Both the position numbers and the translations under genes were made by a program. A stretch of DNA of 64,000 nt from Porphyrobacter sp. AAP82 (lineage in GTDB: Bacteria; Pseudomonadota; Alphaproteobacteria; Sphingomonadales; Sphingomonadaceae). Shown here in pieces: positions 8,941 to 22,947 of the stretch. Under the pieces are notes generated by a model. That model made no database searches, was not told the DNA's origin, and was given only the letters and a program-made list of their open reading frames with translations. The stretch spans positions 27,651 to 91,650 of the forward strand of contig NZ_ANFX01000030.1 of NCBI RefSeq assembly GCF_000331285.1, written 5' to 3'. Positions within the stretch are counted from its first letter, which is position 1, and each line of letters opens with the position of its first letter.

Positions 8941-9597
8941 GTGGGGCATGGCATTCCAATGGCGGGGGAACCTATCCGGAAATTTGCATCGACCAGCCCT
9001 GCCAAGTTCGTGCCGATTGCCGAGGATGCGGGCCTGATCGACCGCATCGGCCAGTGGGCGCTGCGCCGCGCCTGCGCCGACCTTGCCCGCTGGCCGCGCT
9101 CGATCCGCTGCGCGGTCAACGTCTCGGCGCTGCAATTCGCCAACCCCGATCTGCCCACCATCGTCGCCAGCGCGCTTGCCCACAGCGGGGTTGCGCCCTC
9201 GCGGCTCGAGCTGGAAATCACCGAAAGCGTGTTCCTGAACGACAGCCAGGGCACCGATGCGATGTTCAAGGCATTGAAGCGCGTCGGCGTGCGCCTTGCG
9301 CTCGACGATTTCGGCACCGGATATTCCTCGCTCGGCTATCTGAAGAAGGCGCCCTTCGACAAGATCAAGATTGACCGCAGCTTTGTGCAAGGGGCGACCG
9401 AAGAGGGCAGCCGCAACGGCGCGATCATCGCCTCGATCACCCGCAACCGTGTCTCGCCCTATGCGCTGGCCGCAGTCGGTGCCCCGCTGGCCCCGCTCGC
9501 CCCGGGCAAGTTCCTGAGCATGGCGAAAGGCGGCCCGAATGCCGGTGTCGTCCCCAAGTTCGGCTATTCGCGCAGCCCCCGCAGCGAACCGGTCTGA
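8941..9597 (+). pseudogene. EAL-domain remnant (decayed c-di-GMP phosphodiesterase)
   Basis: The middle of an EAL domain is clear: SPAKFVPIAEDAGLIDRIG, AVNVSALQF, LELEITESVFL, LALDDFGTGYSSLGYL, and DKIKIDRSFV. The N-terminal third with the signature Glu-Ala-Leu is missing, as is everything after ASITRN, including the GVET segment. These are replaced by short unrelated ends (C-terminal SPYALAAVGAPLAPLAPGKF and on). At 218 residues, without GGDEF and without key catalytic residues, it cannot be an active phosphodiesterase of the usual kind. It is most likely a relic left by deletion; a repurposed c-di-GMP-binding fragment is less likely. Confidence 0.75.
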
Positions 9598-9663
9598 ACC
9601 CCGCAAGGCAGTTGCGTTTTTGGCGAATGACAAGGGCGTGACCGGGCGCTACATCGCCCGGCG

Positions 9664-11481
<1,818 letters not shown>

Positions 11482-11545
11482 AGCCGAGCGCCTAGCGCAG
11501 ACGGTCGCAACGCGGCCCGCATGCTAGAAGCGAAAGGCTGTAACT

Positions 11546-11650
11546 CCGGCCGGCGGGTGGCCGCAGGCCCACCCGTTCGGAAGCGACGCTGGGCGAAGCC
11601 GACCCGCCGGCCGGGTTTTCGCCTCAGTCACGCAAGTCTTGCGACTTGCG
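11546..11650 (+). repeat. Nested inverted repeats between lepA and bamD
   Basis: Three structures occupy this gap. A 13-base perfect inverted repeat pairs 11546-11558 (ccggccggcgggt) with 11602-11614. Inside it a hairpin pairs cgggtgg (11554-11560) with ccacccg (11569-11575), competing with the outer arm. A tight 8-base-pair hairpin follows (cgcaagtc at 11631-11638, gacttgcg at 11643-11650, loop TTGC). The outer arm is followed by GTTTTC. The set could terminate lepA transcription or act in the bamD leader; it may also be a dispersed repeat. Confidence 0.55.
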
Positions 11651-11705
11651 CACAGGGCTCAGCCTTCACTTGGCGTTCAGGGCTGCTCTCGTTATACGGC
11701 TGGCC

Positions 11706-12500
11706 ATGTCGATGAAGCTCCCCACCCGTATCGCGCAGGCTGCGCTCGCTGCTTTCACTTTTGCTGGTCTCTCGGCCTGCGCCGGGGGCGGGGGGGAGAA
11801 GGACGTCGCCTATGTCGCGCGCGATGTCGAATCGCTTTATGCCGAGGCGCAGCGGCGGCTCGACCGGGGCAACACGCTTCAGGCCGCGGCGCTGTTTGAC
11901 GAGGTGGAGCGCCAGCATCCCTATTCGCCCTGGGCCCGCCGCGCGCAGCTGATGAGCGCCTTCAGTTATTACATCGCGCGCGATTACAACAAGGCGATCA
12001 CCAATGCGCAGCGGTTCCTGTCGATCCACCCGGGCAACAAGGACGCGCCTTATGCCTACTATCTGATCGCGCTCAGCTATTACGAGCAGATCAGCGACGT
12101 GAACCGCGACCAGAAGATCACCGAGCAGGCGCAGACCGCGCTGCGCGAGGTCAACCGGCGCTTCCCGCAGAGCGAATATGCCGCCGATGCGCGCCTCAAG
12201 CTCGATCTGGTTGCCGATCACCTTGCGGGCAAGGAGATGGAGATCGGCCGCCACTACCAGCGCATGGGCCTGTGGCTCGCCGCCGACATGCGGTTCCGCA
12301 ACGTGGTCGAAAAGTTCGACACCACCAGCCACACCCCCGAAGCGCTCTACCGCCTCACCGAAAGCAGCCTTGCCTTGGGCGTGCCGGTCGAGGCGGTGAA
12401 ATATGCCGCGGTGCTGGGCGCCAACTACCCGGGCAGCGAGTGGTACGAGCGCGCCTTCAAGCTGGTCAACAAGAACGCCGAGGGTGTGACAGCGTCCTAG
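11706..12500 (+). CDS. bamD: Outer membrane assembly lipoprotein BamD
   Basis: This 264-residue lipoprotein has a signal peptide ending in the lipobox LSAC (Cys25 from ATG 11706) and then TPR-like repeats that hold the Bam complex together in beta-barrel insertion. Family blocks seen: LYAEAQRRLDRGNTLQAAALFDEVERQHPYSPWARRAQ, DAPYAYYLIALSYYEQI and FPQSEYAADARLKL. An upstream in-frame start at 11646 would add 20 residues ahead of the signal peptide and is less likely. A perfect hairpin follows the stop. Confidence 0.93.
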   Translation: MSMKLPTRIAQAALAAFTFAGLSACAGGGGEKDVAYVARDVESLYAEAQRRLDRGNTLQAAALFDEVERQHPYSPWARRAQLMSAFSYYIARDYNKAITNAQRFLSIHPGNKDAPYAYYLIALSYYEQISDVNRDQKITEQAQTALREVNRRFPQSEYAADARLKLDLVADHLAGKEMEIGRHYQRMGLWLAADMRFRNVVEKFDTTSHTPEALYRLTESSLALGVPVEAVKYAAVLGANYPGSEWYERAFKLVNKNAEGVTAS

Positions 12501-12505
12501 TTTTG

Positions 12506-12527
12506 CGAACCCGCCTCCGCGGGTTCG
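12506..12527 (+). terminator. Terminator hairpin after bamD
   Basis: A perfect 9-base-pair stem (cgaacccgc / gcgggttcg) with loop CTCC begins five bases after the bamD stop. TTTT precedes it rather than follows it, so it is only a probable terminator for bamD. Confidence 0.6.
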
Positions 12528-12636
12528 TCCACGGCGAGCTTCAGACCCTGCGGGCCTGATCGCCTGCGGCTCGGCAGCGTGGCCTCGCGGCTGCTGTGCA
12601 GCCGGTTCAGCGAAACCCGCTCACCTTCGCCTGACT

Positions 12637-14466
12637 ATGGCGCATCGCTCCGGCTATGGCGATATCGGCACCTCGCCGCTCTATGCGCTGAAGGAGAGCT
12701 TCGTCGGTCCGCACCCGCTCGCCGTCGACCGGCTGCATGTGTTCGGCGTGCTGAGCCTCATCTTCTGGTCGCTGATGCTGATCGTCACGGTCAAATATGT
12801 GGCCGTAGCGATGCGCGCCGACAACCGCGGCGAGGGCGGCTCCTTCGCGCTGCTGGCACTGATCTCGCGCCATGTCGAGGGCGCGCGGGTGAGCGCTGTG
12901 CTGGTGGTGCTCGGCGTGCTCGCCGCCTCGCTGTTCTATGGCGATGCAATGCTCACCCCGGCGATATCGGTGCTTTCGGCGGTCGAGGGGCTGACCATCG
13001 TCAACCCTGCGCTGGAGGCGCTGGTGCTGCCGATTGCGGTGGTGATCCTGATCGGCCTGTTCCTGATCCAGAGCCGCGGCACGGCCAAGGTGGGCGCGCT
13101 GTTCGGGCCCGTCGTGCTGGTCTATTTCGCCGTGCTGGCGGTGCTCGGCATCGTCAATATCGCCGCCAATCCCGCGATCCTCGGCATCCTCAACCCCTGG
13201 CATGCGGCGGCGTTCTTCGCCCACGATCCGCACACCGCTTTCCTTGCGATGGGATCGGTGTTCCTTGCGGTGACGGGGGCCGAGACGCTCTATGCCGATA
13301 TGGGCCATTTCGGGCGGCGCGCGGTGGCGTTCAGTTGGCTGGGCCTTGCCTACCCTTGCCTGATGCTCAACTACATGGGGCAGGGCGCGCTGCTGCTGTC
13401 CCACCCGGAGGCGGCGGAAAACCCCTTCTACCTGATGGCTCCCGAATGGGCGCGCCTGCCGCTGGTGCTGATCGCGACCGCGGCGACGGTGATCGCCAGC
13501 CAGGCGGTGATTTCGGGCGCCTTCTCGGTCACGCACCAGGCGGTGCAACTGGGCTTCCTGCCGCGCCTGCGCACGCTTCAGACGAGCGCCAGGGCGGCCG
13601 GGCAGATCTACATCCCGGCGATCAACTGGGGCCTGTTGGTGATGGTGCTGCTGCTGGTGCTCGGCTTCGGGGAATCGACCCGGCTTGCATCGGCCTATGG
13701 CATCTCGGTGATTGGCACGATGCTGATCACCACGATGATGCTCGCCTTCCTCGTCTTCAGGGTGTGGCGCTGGAACAGGTTGCTGGCGGGGGCCACCATC
13801 GGCCTGTTCGCAATCGTGGACGTGATCTATTTCGCCTCGAACATCGCCAAGATCCCCGATGGCGGGTGGTTCCCGCTGGCGGTGGCGGGCGTGCTGTTCA
13901 CGCTGCTCACCACCTGGTCCAAGGGCCGGCGGATCATGCGCGAGCGGATGGGCGAGGGCGATCTGGCGCTCGGGGACTTCATCGCCTCGGTCGGCACTTC
14001 GGTCCACCGGGTGCGCAACACCGCGGTCTATCTGTCCGCGGCCGAGCACGGGGTGCCCAGCGCGCTGCTCCACAACCTCAAGCACAACCAGGTGCTGCAT
14101 GCCCGGGTGCTGATCGTGACCGTGAAGGTGGAAGAGGTGCCGCAGATTGAGCCCGCCACCCGCACCGCCGTCCATGACGAGGGCAATGGCTTCTGGCGGG
14201 TGATCATCCGTTACGGCTTCATGGAGGAGATCGACATCCCCCGCGATCTGGCGCTGCTGGAGACCGCGTGCGGCCCCTTCGATCCGATGGCGACAAGCTA
14301 TTTCCTCGGCCGCCAGAAGCTCATCCCCTCGGCCGATCACCCCGGCATGGCGCGCTGGCGCGAGGGGCTGTTCGCGTGGATGTCGAAAGCCTCGGAAAGC
14401 GCGATGGAAAGCTTCAAGCTCCCCACCAACCGCGTGGTCGAACTGGGCAGCCAGTTGCAGATCTGA
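12637..14466 (+). CDS. kup: KUP-family potassium uptake protein, N-terminus apparently frameshifted
   Basis: This 609-residue, roughly 12-helix inner membrane protein takes up potassium. Family marks are GYGDIGTSPLYALKE, ADNRGEGGSFALLAL, FYGDAMLTPAISVLSAVEGL, TGAETLYADMGHFG and NYMGQGALLL, with a soluble C-terminal domain from about residue 450. From ATG 12637 the protein lacks the first half of helix 1. The +2 frame just upstream encodes MQPVQRNPLTFA from GTG 12596 and then stops at 12632-12634; one extra C near 12630 would fuse it to LTM-A in the kup frame. Either a real one-base deletion or a sequence error is likely. Confidence 0.85.
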   Translation: MAHRSGYGDIGTSPLYALKESFVGPHPLAVDRLHVFGVLSLIFWSLMLIVTVKYVAVAMRADNRGEGGSFALLALISRHVEGARVSAVLVVLGVLAASLFYGDAMLTPAISVLSAVEGLTIVNPALEALVLPIAVVILIGLFLIQSRGTAKVGALFGPVVLVYFAVLAVLGIVNIAANPAILGILNPWHAAAFFAHDPHTAFLAMGSVFLAVTGAETLYADMGHFGRRAVAFSWLGLAYPCLMLNYMGQGALLLSHPEAAENPFYLMAPEWARLPLVLIATAATVIASQAVISGAFSVTHQAVQLGFLPRLRTLQTSARAAGQIYIPAINWGLLVMVLLLVLGFGESTRLASAYGISVIGTMLITTMMLAFLVFRVWRWNRLLAGATIGLFAIVDVIYFASNIAKIPDGGWFPLAVAGVLFTLLTTWSKGRRIMRERMGEGDLALGDFIASVGTSVHRVRNTAVYLSAAEHGVPSALLHNLKHNQVLHARVLIVTVKVEEVPQIEPATRTAVHDEGNGFWRVIIRYGFMEEIDIPRDLALLETACGPFDPMATSYFLGRQKLIPSADHPGMARWREGLFAWMSKASESAMESFKLPTNRVVELGSQLQI

Positions 14467-14499
14467 CCGCGCGCGCAGAACGCGGGGCGCGGGCGGCGC

Positions 14500-14856
14500 T
14501 CAGGGCCCCGCGATCAGGCCCTTTAGCATGCCCACAAGGCGCGCAGGATCGAGCGGCTTGGCGAGCACCGGGCCGGCGGCCATCGCCGCAGGAAGCTGGC
14601 CGGCGGTAAAGCCGGTCACGATGATGAAGGGAATTCCGCGCGCGGCCAGCGCCGCACACACCGGCAGGCTGCTTTCCCCCCGCAGGTTCGCATCGAGCAC
14701 TGCCGCAGCGCAGCTCTCCTCGCCCGCCAGCAGCGCGAGGGCGGCAGCGACGGTCGCACAGGGTCCGAGCACGCCGAACCCCGCGCCCGCGAGCGCTTCG
14801 GCCACGTCCTGGGCGATGAAATATTCGTCCTCGACGACGAGAATGCGCGCGCTCAT
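14500..14856 (-). CDS. Single-domain response regulator
   Basis: This 118-residue protein is a CheY-like receiver alone, with no output domain. Acidic residues are in VVEDEYF (about 10-12), the phosphoacceptor is Asp55 in AVLDANLRG, the switch Thr is 81 in IVTGFT, and Lys100 is in LAKPLD. ATG 14856 was chosen because the receiver fold begins there; the longer frame adds 39 poorly conserved residues. It starts 10 bases after the HWE kinase on the same strand, so the two form a pair. Receivers of this kind with HWE kinases often feed light, stress or general stress pathways, but the output here is unknown. Confidence 0.9.
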   Translation of the reverse strand: MSARILVVEDEYFIAQDVAEALAGAGFGVLGPCATVAAALALLAGEESCAAAVLDANLRGESSLPVCAALAARGIPFIIVTGFTAGQLPAAMAAGPVLAKPLDPARLVGMLKGLIAGP

Positions 14857-14866
14857 GTCCCGTCTC

Positions 14867-16333
14867 CTAGCGCAAAGGCGCTCCGGGTTCATCCTGTTCG
14901 ATGATGGCGGCGAGCGCGCAGTCCATCCGCCATACAAAGCCGGCGGGCTCGAAACGGATCTCGACGCCGGCATCGAGGCTGTTTCGCACCATGTCGCCGA
15001 TCACCACCGAGCCGAAGCCGCTCGCGGCAGGCGGGCTTATGGGCGGCCCGCCGCGTTCCTGCCAGACGATCGTGACGCGCGCCGCCGCGCCCGGGCCGCT
15101 GCATTCCCAGCGCAGCAGGACCTCGCCCCCGTCCTGCGACAGCGCGCCGTGCTTGCCGGCATTGGTGGCGAGTTCGTGGAGCGCCATGCCGAGCGTCTGC
15201 ACCGCGTGGGGGCCAAGCGCGATGTCCTCGCCCTCCAGCAGGATGCGTGTGCCCAGCAGGTCCTTGTAATGGCCCCGCTGCGCCGTCACCAGCGCCCGCA
15301 ATCCGACCCCGCGCCAGGCGTTTCTGACCAGCAGGTCCTGCCCGGTGGCGAGCGACTGGATGCGTGCGGCGAAGTTCTGCAAGAAGGTCTCGTGATCGGC
15401 CCCGCTGGTGCGCCGCGCGACCGAGAGCACCACCGCGAGCAGGTTCTTGGCGCGGTGGTTGACCTCGCCCAGCAGCAGGCGGATGTGGCTTTCGCGGTCC
15501 TTTTCCTCGGTGATGTCGAGATTGGTGCCGACCACCCACTCGGTTATCCCGTCCGCCCCGGCCCTGGCCACTTCGACCGCGCGCAGGTGCCGCACCCGGC
15601 CATCATCGCCGCGCAAGATGCGGAATTCACGGGTGCTTTCGGAGCGGTTCCTGACCGTCTCGGCAAGGATCTGCTGCTGGCGGGCGAGGTCTTCGGGATG
15701 GACCCGCGCATTGTATTCCGCGATCCCCGGCGTCTCGTCTTCCCTCTCGGCGATCCCGTAGAGCGCCAGCATCGTGTCGTCGCCGTAGACCTTGCCGCTC
15801 GGCACGTGCCACTGCCAGATGCCGATCCCGGCGGTGCGGGTGGCAAGGTGGGTCTTGACCTCGCTCTCGCGCAGCGCTTCGAGCGCGCCGCGCAGCTCCT
15901 CAGCCTGCCGCTGGTTGGCGACGCGCTCCTCGCGCAGGCGGCGGTTGGCGACGCGCATGCCGTGGATCAGCGCCAGATCGGTAGCGACCACAAAGACATA
16001 GAGCCCGAGCGCCACCTCGGCTCCCGCAAGGCTGAAGCTGCGGTTGGGCGAGATGTAGTAATACCACGCGACCAATCCGCACAGCACGCCCGAGACCAGC
16101 CCCGCGCGCAAGCCGAACAGGAAGGTGGTAAGGATCACCGCCGGGAAGAAGGTCACATAGGGAAAGCCCGGCGGCAGCAGCGGATCGACCAGCGCACGCG
16201 CACCCCACGCCGCGCCGAAGATCGCGAGGGTCCCGGCCAGCCGCGCGAGCGGGCTGAACCCGGCGACCTCGACCCGCTCGATCCATGCGAGCGGGCCGGA
16301 GTGACCGCGATGATCGGAACCGGCTTTGGCCAT
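14867..16333 (-). CDS. HWE/HisKA_2-family sensor histidine kinase with membrane and PAS domains
   Basis: This 488-residue kinase has an N-terminal membrane module with three to four helices (FGAAWGARALVDPLLPPGFP and on, DUF4118/KdpD-like), a short coiled linker, a PAS/PAC domain (about 165-285: GIGIWQWHVPSG to WVVGTNLDITEEK) and the kinase core. The phosphoacceptor is in LLGEVNHRAKNLLAVV, the N-box is HELATNAGKHGAL, and WQERGG carries the W-x-E of the HWE subfamily. ATG 16333 is preceded by AGGGACAACCC; an ATG at 16348 is also possible. It pairs with the response regulator 10 bases downstream. The PAS ligand is not evident. Confidence 0.9.
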   Translation of the reverse strand: MAKAGSDHRGHSGPLAWIERVEVAGFSPLARLAGTLAIFGAAWGARALVDPLLPPGFPYVTFFPAVILTTFLFGLRAGLVSGVLCGLVAWYYYISPNRSFSLAGAEVALGLYVFVVATDLALIHGMRVANRRLREERVANQRQAEELRGALEALRESEVKTHLATRTAGIGIWQWHVPSGKVYGDDTMLALYGIAEREDETPGIAEYNARVHPEDLARQQQILAETVRNRSESTREFRILRGDDGRVRHLRAVEVARAGADGITEWVVGTNLDITEEKDRESHIRLLLGEVNHRAKNLLAVVLSVARRTSGADHETFLQNFAARIQSLATGQDLLVRNAWRGVGLRALVTAQRGHYKDLLGTRILLEGEDIALGPHAVQTLGMALHELATNAGKHGALSQDGGEVLLRWECSGPGAAARVTIVWQERGGPPISPPAASGFGSVVIGDMVRNSLDAGVEIRFEPAGFVWRMDCALAAIIEQDEPGAPLR

Positions 16334-16530
16334 GGGTTGTCCCTGCATCCTCCTGCCGCAAGCGCGCGGCGGCCCCGATGACCGCCGCCCTTGCCGGCGA
16401 TTGGCCCGCAAATCGCGGCAAGGTCAAGCCTGCCCGGTGCGGGACCGCCGCGGTGCGCGGCGCGGCTTGGGGATTGGCGCGCCTTGCCGCGTGACGCGCC
16501 CGCCGCGCTGCGCTATCCCCCGGGGCGATC

Positions 16531-18198
16531 ATGCTGACCCGTCTCTCGATCCGCAATGTCGTCCTCATCGAAGCGCTCGATCTCGATTTCGCGCGCGGGC
16601 TGGGCGTGCTGACGGGCGAGACGGGGGCGGGCAAGTCGATCCTGCTCGATGCCTTGGGCCTGGTACTGGGGGACCGGGCCGAGACCGGGCTGGTGCGCGC
16701 CGGCGAAGACCGTGCGAGCGTCACCGCCAGCTTCGAATTCGCCGTTCTGCCCCGCGCCATCGCCGCCGCGCTCGATGATGCCGAGATCGCGCTCGAACCG
16801 GGCGAGCCCTTGATGATCCGCCGCCAGGTGCGTGCCGATGGCGGGTCCAAGGCCTTCATCAACGACCAGCCGGCGAGCGTCGCGCTGCTGCGCGAACTCG
16901 CGCCCGCGCTGGTCGAGCTCCACGGCCAGCACGACGACCGCGGCCTTGTGAACCCGCGCGGGCACCGCGTGCTGCTTGATCGCTATGCCGGGACCGATGT
17001 CGCCGGGCTCGAACGCGCCTATGCCGAGTGGGCGCGGGCCGAGGCGCAATTGTCCGAGGCCCAAGGGGCGGTCGAACAGGCCAGGGCCGATCATGACCTG
17101 CTCATCGCCCACCTTGCCGAACTGTCGGCGCTGGAGCCGGTCGCGGGCGAGGAAGCGCGGCTCGCGGGCGCGCGGGCGGACATGCAGAAGGGCGAGAAAC
17201 TGTCGGGCGACCTTTCGGACCTGCGCCATCTGTGGGAGGGTTCGGATTCGCCGCTCGCGGCGCTGCGCGTGGCGGCGCGGCGCTTGGACCGGATCGCCGA
17301 GCAGCATCCGCTCTTGGCCGAGGCGCTCGCTGCGCTCGACCGCGCGGTGATCGAGGCGAGCGAGGCCGAAGACAAGCTGCGCCTCGCGGCCGAAGCGCTG
17401 GTCCATGATCCGCTGGCGCTGGAACGCGCCGAGACCCGACTGTTCGAGCTGCGCGCCGCGGCCCGCAAGCACCGCTGCGAGGTCGATGACCTGCCAGACC
17501 TCGCGCGCACCATGCGCGCGCGATTGGACGCGATCGAGGGCGGGGAGGCGCAGCTCGATGCCTTGGAGGCCGCCGCCAAGGAGGCGCGCCTTGCCTATGT
17601 CGGGGCCGCGGGCAAGGCTCATGCCGCGCGGGTCGCGGGGGCCGAAAGGCTCGACGCGGCGGTGGCGGCGGAGCTGGCGCCGCTGAAACTCGATGCTGCG
17701 CGCTTCCGCACCAGTGTAACGGCCCTGCCCGAGGAACGCTGGGCGGCGAGCGGCATGGATGCGGTCGAGTTTCTCATCTCGACCAACCCCGGCGCGGATT
17801 TTGCGCCCCTGAACAAGATCGCCTCGGGCGGCGAATTGTCGCGCTTCATCCTCGCGCTGAAGGTTGCGCTCGCCGAAAAGGGCGGGGCGGCGACGATCAT
17901 TTTTGACGAAATCGACCGCGGGGTCGGGGGCGCGGTGGCAAGCGCGATCGGTGAACGTCTGGCGCGGCTCGCTTCGCAGGAGGGGCAGTTGCTGGCGGTG
18001 ACGCACTCGCCGCAGGTCGCGGCGCGGGGCTCGCAGCACTACCTGATCGCCAAGGCCTCTTCGGGCACGGTGACCAAGACGTCCGTGGTGCTGCTCGACC
18101 ACGCCGGCCGGCAGGAGGAAATCGCGCGAATGCTCTCCGGTGCCGAGGTGACGCCCGAGGCGCGGGCGCAGGCGGACCGGCTCTTGGAGGGGGTGTGA
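16531..18198 (+). CDS. recN: DNA repair protein RecN
   Basis: This 555-residue SMC-like ATPase acts in double-strand break repair. It has the RecN start MLTRLSIRNVVLIEALDLDF, Walker A GETGAGKS, the HGQHDD motif, long central helical arms (about residues 165-370), the signature LNKIASGGELSRFILALK and the Walker B block IIFDEIDRGVGG. The length is normal for the family. Its stop overlaps the ATG of the next gene (TGATG), so the first esterase-like lipoprotein may be translationally coupled to it. Confidence 0.96.
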   Translation: MLTRLSIRNVVLIEALDLDFARGLGVLTGETGAGKSILLDALGLVLGDRAETGLVRAGEDRASVTASFEFAVLPRAIAAALDDAEIALEPGEPLMIRRQVRADGGSKAFINDQPASVALLRELAPALVELHGQHDDRGLVNPRGHRVLLDRYAGTDVAGLERAYAEWARAEAQLSEAQGAVEQARADHDLLIAHLAELSALEPVAGEEARLAGARADMQKGEKLSGDLSDLRHLWEGSDSPLAALRVAARRLDRIAEQHPLLAEALAALDRAVIEASEAEDKLRLAAEALVHDPLALERAETRLFELRAAARKHRCEVDDLPDLARTMRARLDAIEGGEAQLDALEAAAKEARLAYVGAAGKAHAARVAGAERLDAAVAAELAPLKLDAARFRTSVTALPEERWAASGMDAVEFLISTNPGADFAPLNKIASGGELSRFILALKVALAEKGGAATIIFDEIDRGVGGAVASAIGERLARLASQEGQLLAVTHSPQVAARGSQHYLIAKASSGTVTKTSVVLLDHAGRQEEIARMLSGAEVTPEARAQADRLLEGV

Positions 18199-19085
18199 TG
18201 CGCCCCACTGTTGCGCTCCTCCTCCCCCTCCTCCTCGCCGCCTGCTCCCCCGCCACAGCCCCCGAGGAGGCCCCTGCCGCCGTGCAGCCGAACAACGCGA
18301 CCTATGGCACCGATGCCAACCTTGCGGCGTCGAAACCTGACGCGATCCTGCGCTATGCCGATCATCCGCGCGGGTTTGCCGAACTCAGGCTTCCTGAGGG
18401 GGACGGCCCGTTCCCGCTGGCGGTGATCTATCATGGCGGGTGCTGGAAGACCGGCATCGCCTCGCAGGCCTACATGGCCCCGCTGGCGACCCGCTGGCAG
18501 CAGCTCGGCATCGCGACGCTCAATGTCGACTATCGCGAGGTCGGGGACGGGGGCGGCTGGCCGGGGTCCTTCGCGGACTGGGCTGCCTCTGCCAAGCTGA
18601 TCGATGAGGTCGCGGCGAAATACCCCATCGACCGCGCCCGCGTCACGCTGGTGGGCCATTCGGCGGGGGCCTTGCCGGCACAGTGGCTGGCGAGCGCGCA
18701 GGGGGCGGACAGGCCGGTCGGCAAGCGCACTGCGCTCGAAGCCCGCGCCGCCATCGTGCTCGACGGTCCCGGCGATGTCGGGGCCGAGCAGCCGGCCTTC
18801 GACGCGCTGTGCCAGTTCTCGGCGGTCGCGCCTTTCATCGGCGACGAGGCACCCCGGCGCCTTGCCGCGATCTCTCCGTCCGCCGCAGAGCCGCAGCTTG
18901 CCCAACTGCTGTTTGTGCAGGCGAAGCTCCCCGCGCCTTCTGCCGCGACGCAGGCCGCCCTGGCGCACGGCGGCGCGCGCGTCACGGTGCGCGAGAATGC
19001 AGGGGCGAGCCATTTCGCCATCATCACCCCCGGCAACCCGGTCTACGAAGCCAACGAGGCGGCGATGCTGGCGGTCATCAAGTGA
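18198..19085 (+). CDS. Esterase-like alpha/beta hydrolase lipoprotein (copy 1)
   Basis: This 295-residue protein has a lipoprotein signal peptide ending in LAAC (Cys16) and an alpha/beta hydrolase fold. The oxyanion motif is YHGGCW, the nucleophile elbow GHSAGA, and the likely catalytic His is in GASHFAII. It resembles the BD-FAE/kynurenine formamidase-like esterases. It overlaps the recN stop by one base, and a clear paralogue lies 58 bases downstream. It is probably anchored in a membrane facing the periplasm. The substrate is unknown. Confidence 0.85.
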   Translation: MRPTVALLLPLLLAACSPATAPEEAPAAVQPNNATYGTDANLAASKPDAILRYADHPRGFAELRLPEGDGPFPLAVIYHGGCWKTGIASQAYMAPLATRWQQLGIATLNVDYREVGDGGGWPGSFADWAASAKLIDEVAAKYPIDRARVTLVGHSAGALPAQWLASAQGADRPVGKRTALEARAAIVLDGPGDVGAEQPAFDALCQFSAVAPFIGDEAPRRLAAISPSAAEPQLAQLLFVQAKLPAPSAATQAALAHGGARVTVRENAGASHFAIITPGNPVYEANEAAMLAVIK

Positions 19086-19143
19086 CCGATTGCTCCGGCC
19101 TGCCGGCGCGCTAATCTGCCGATACACACCGGGGGAGACGACC

Positions 19144-22135
<2,992 letters not shown>

Positions 22136-22211
22136 GCGCGGCCTGCGACAAAGCGGCTGACTTGCCCGCTTGCCTGTGGCATCACCGCAGCGTCTTGGCA
22201 GGGGGGCGGGT

Positions 22212-22946
22212 TTGTCCGAACGCATCGCCATTGTCACGCCATACTGGACCGAACCGCACGAGGTGATTGCGCGCTGCATCGCCAGTGTCGCCGCGCAATC
22301 CATCGCCTGCGATCACCTGCTTGTTGCCGATGGCGCGGCGCAGGACCGGCTCGATGGCGAGGCCGTGCGCCACTTGCGGCTTGACCGCAACCACGCCGAC
22401 CATGGCAATGTCGCGCGCGCGATGGGCGCGCTGCTCGCGGCGGGCGAGGGCTATGACGCGATCGGCTTTCTCGATGCCGACAACCGCATCGATCCCGATC
22501 ATGCCGCGCTGTGCCTTGCGGCTGCGCGCGAGGCGCAGGGCCCCGATTTCGTCGTCGCGCAGCGCCGGTTCGAGCTGCCCGGCGGAACCCCCGTCGCGAT
22601 CGGGGACGAGCCCGGGCTGGTCGACACCAACTGCCTGTTCCTGCTGCCCGGCGCCTTTCCGGTGATCGCGCGCTGGGCGCTGATCCCGGCGCCGCTTGCG
22701 CCCATCGGTGACCGCGTGTTCCATGCCGCGCTTGTCGCCGCCGGCTGCCGCATGGCCCGCACCATCCGCCCGAGCGTCACCTATGTCAGCCACTGGGCGG
22801 TGCATTACGCGGCCAGCGGCGGCGCGGTGCCCGCCGGGGCCCGCTCGCTCGATATGGCCGCGATTGCCGCGTGGCTCGCCGGCATCTCGCCCGATGAACG
22901 CCGCGCGCTCGATCACCGCGTCGGCGCGCGGATCGGGCTGGCGTGA
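22212..22946 (+). CDS. Glycosyltransferase family 2-like protein
   Basis: This 244-residue protein starts with a typical GT-A fold strand (RIAIVTPYWTEPHEVIARCIASVAAQS) and has the metal-binding DAD at residues 88-90 (FLDADNRID). No membrane helix is seen. TTG 22212 follows a strong AGGGGGGCGGG site and fits the family start; another TTG at 22170 would add 14 residues. It transfers a sugar to an unknown acceptor in the cytoplasm. No other cell-envelope sugar genes are adjacent, so the pathway cannot be given. Confidence 0.75.
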   Translation: MSERIAIVTPYWTEPHEVIARCIASVAAQSIACDHLLVADGAAQDRLDGEAVRHLRLDRNHADHGNVARAMGALLAAGEGYDAIGFLDADNRIDPDHAALCLAAAREAQGPDFVVAQRRFELPGGTPVAIGDEPGLVDTNCLFLLPGAFPVIARWALIPAPLAPIGDRVFHAALVAAGCRMARTIRPSVTYVSHWAVHYAASGGAVPAGARSLDMAAIAAWLAGISPDERRALDHRVGARIGLA

Positions 22947-22947
22947 C

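Noticed and set aside
8859..9374. 171-codon frame starting at ATG 8859
   Set aside because: Most of it is the EAL remnant read in the wrong frame.
12579..14150. 523-codon frame in the plus strand overlapping kup
   Set aside because: Wrong-frame reading of kup; the composition is Ala/Arg-rich and has no membrane helices.
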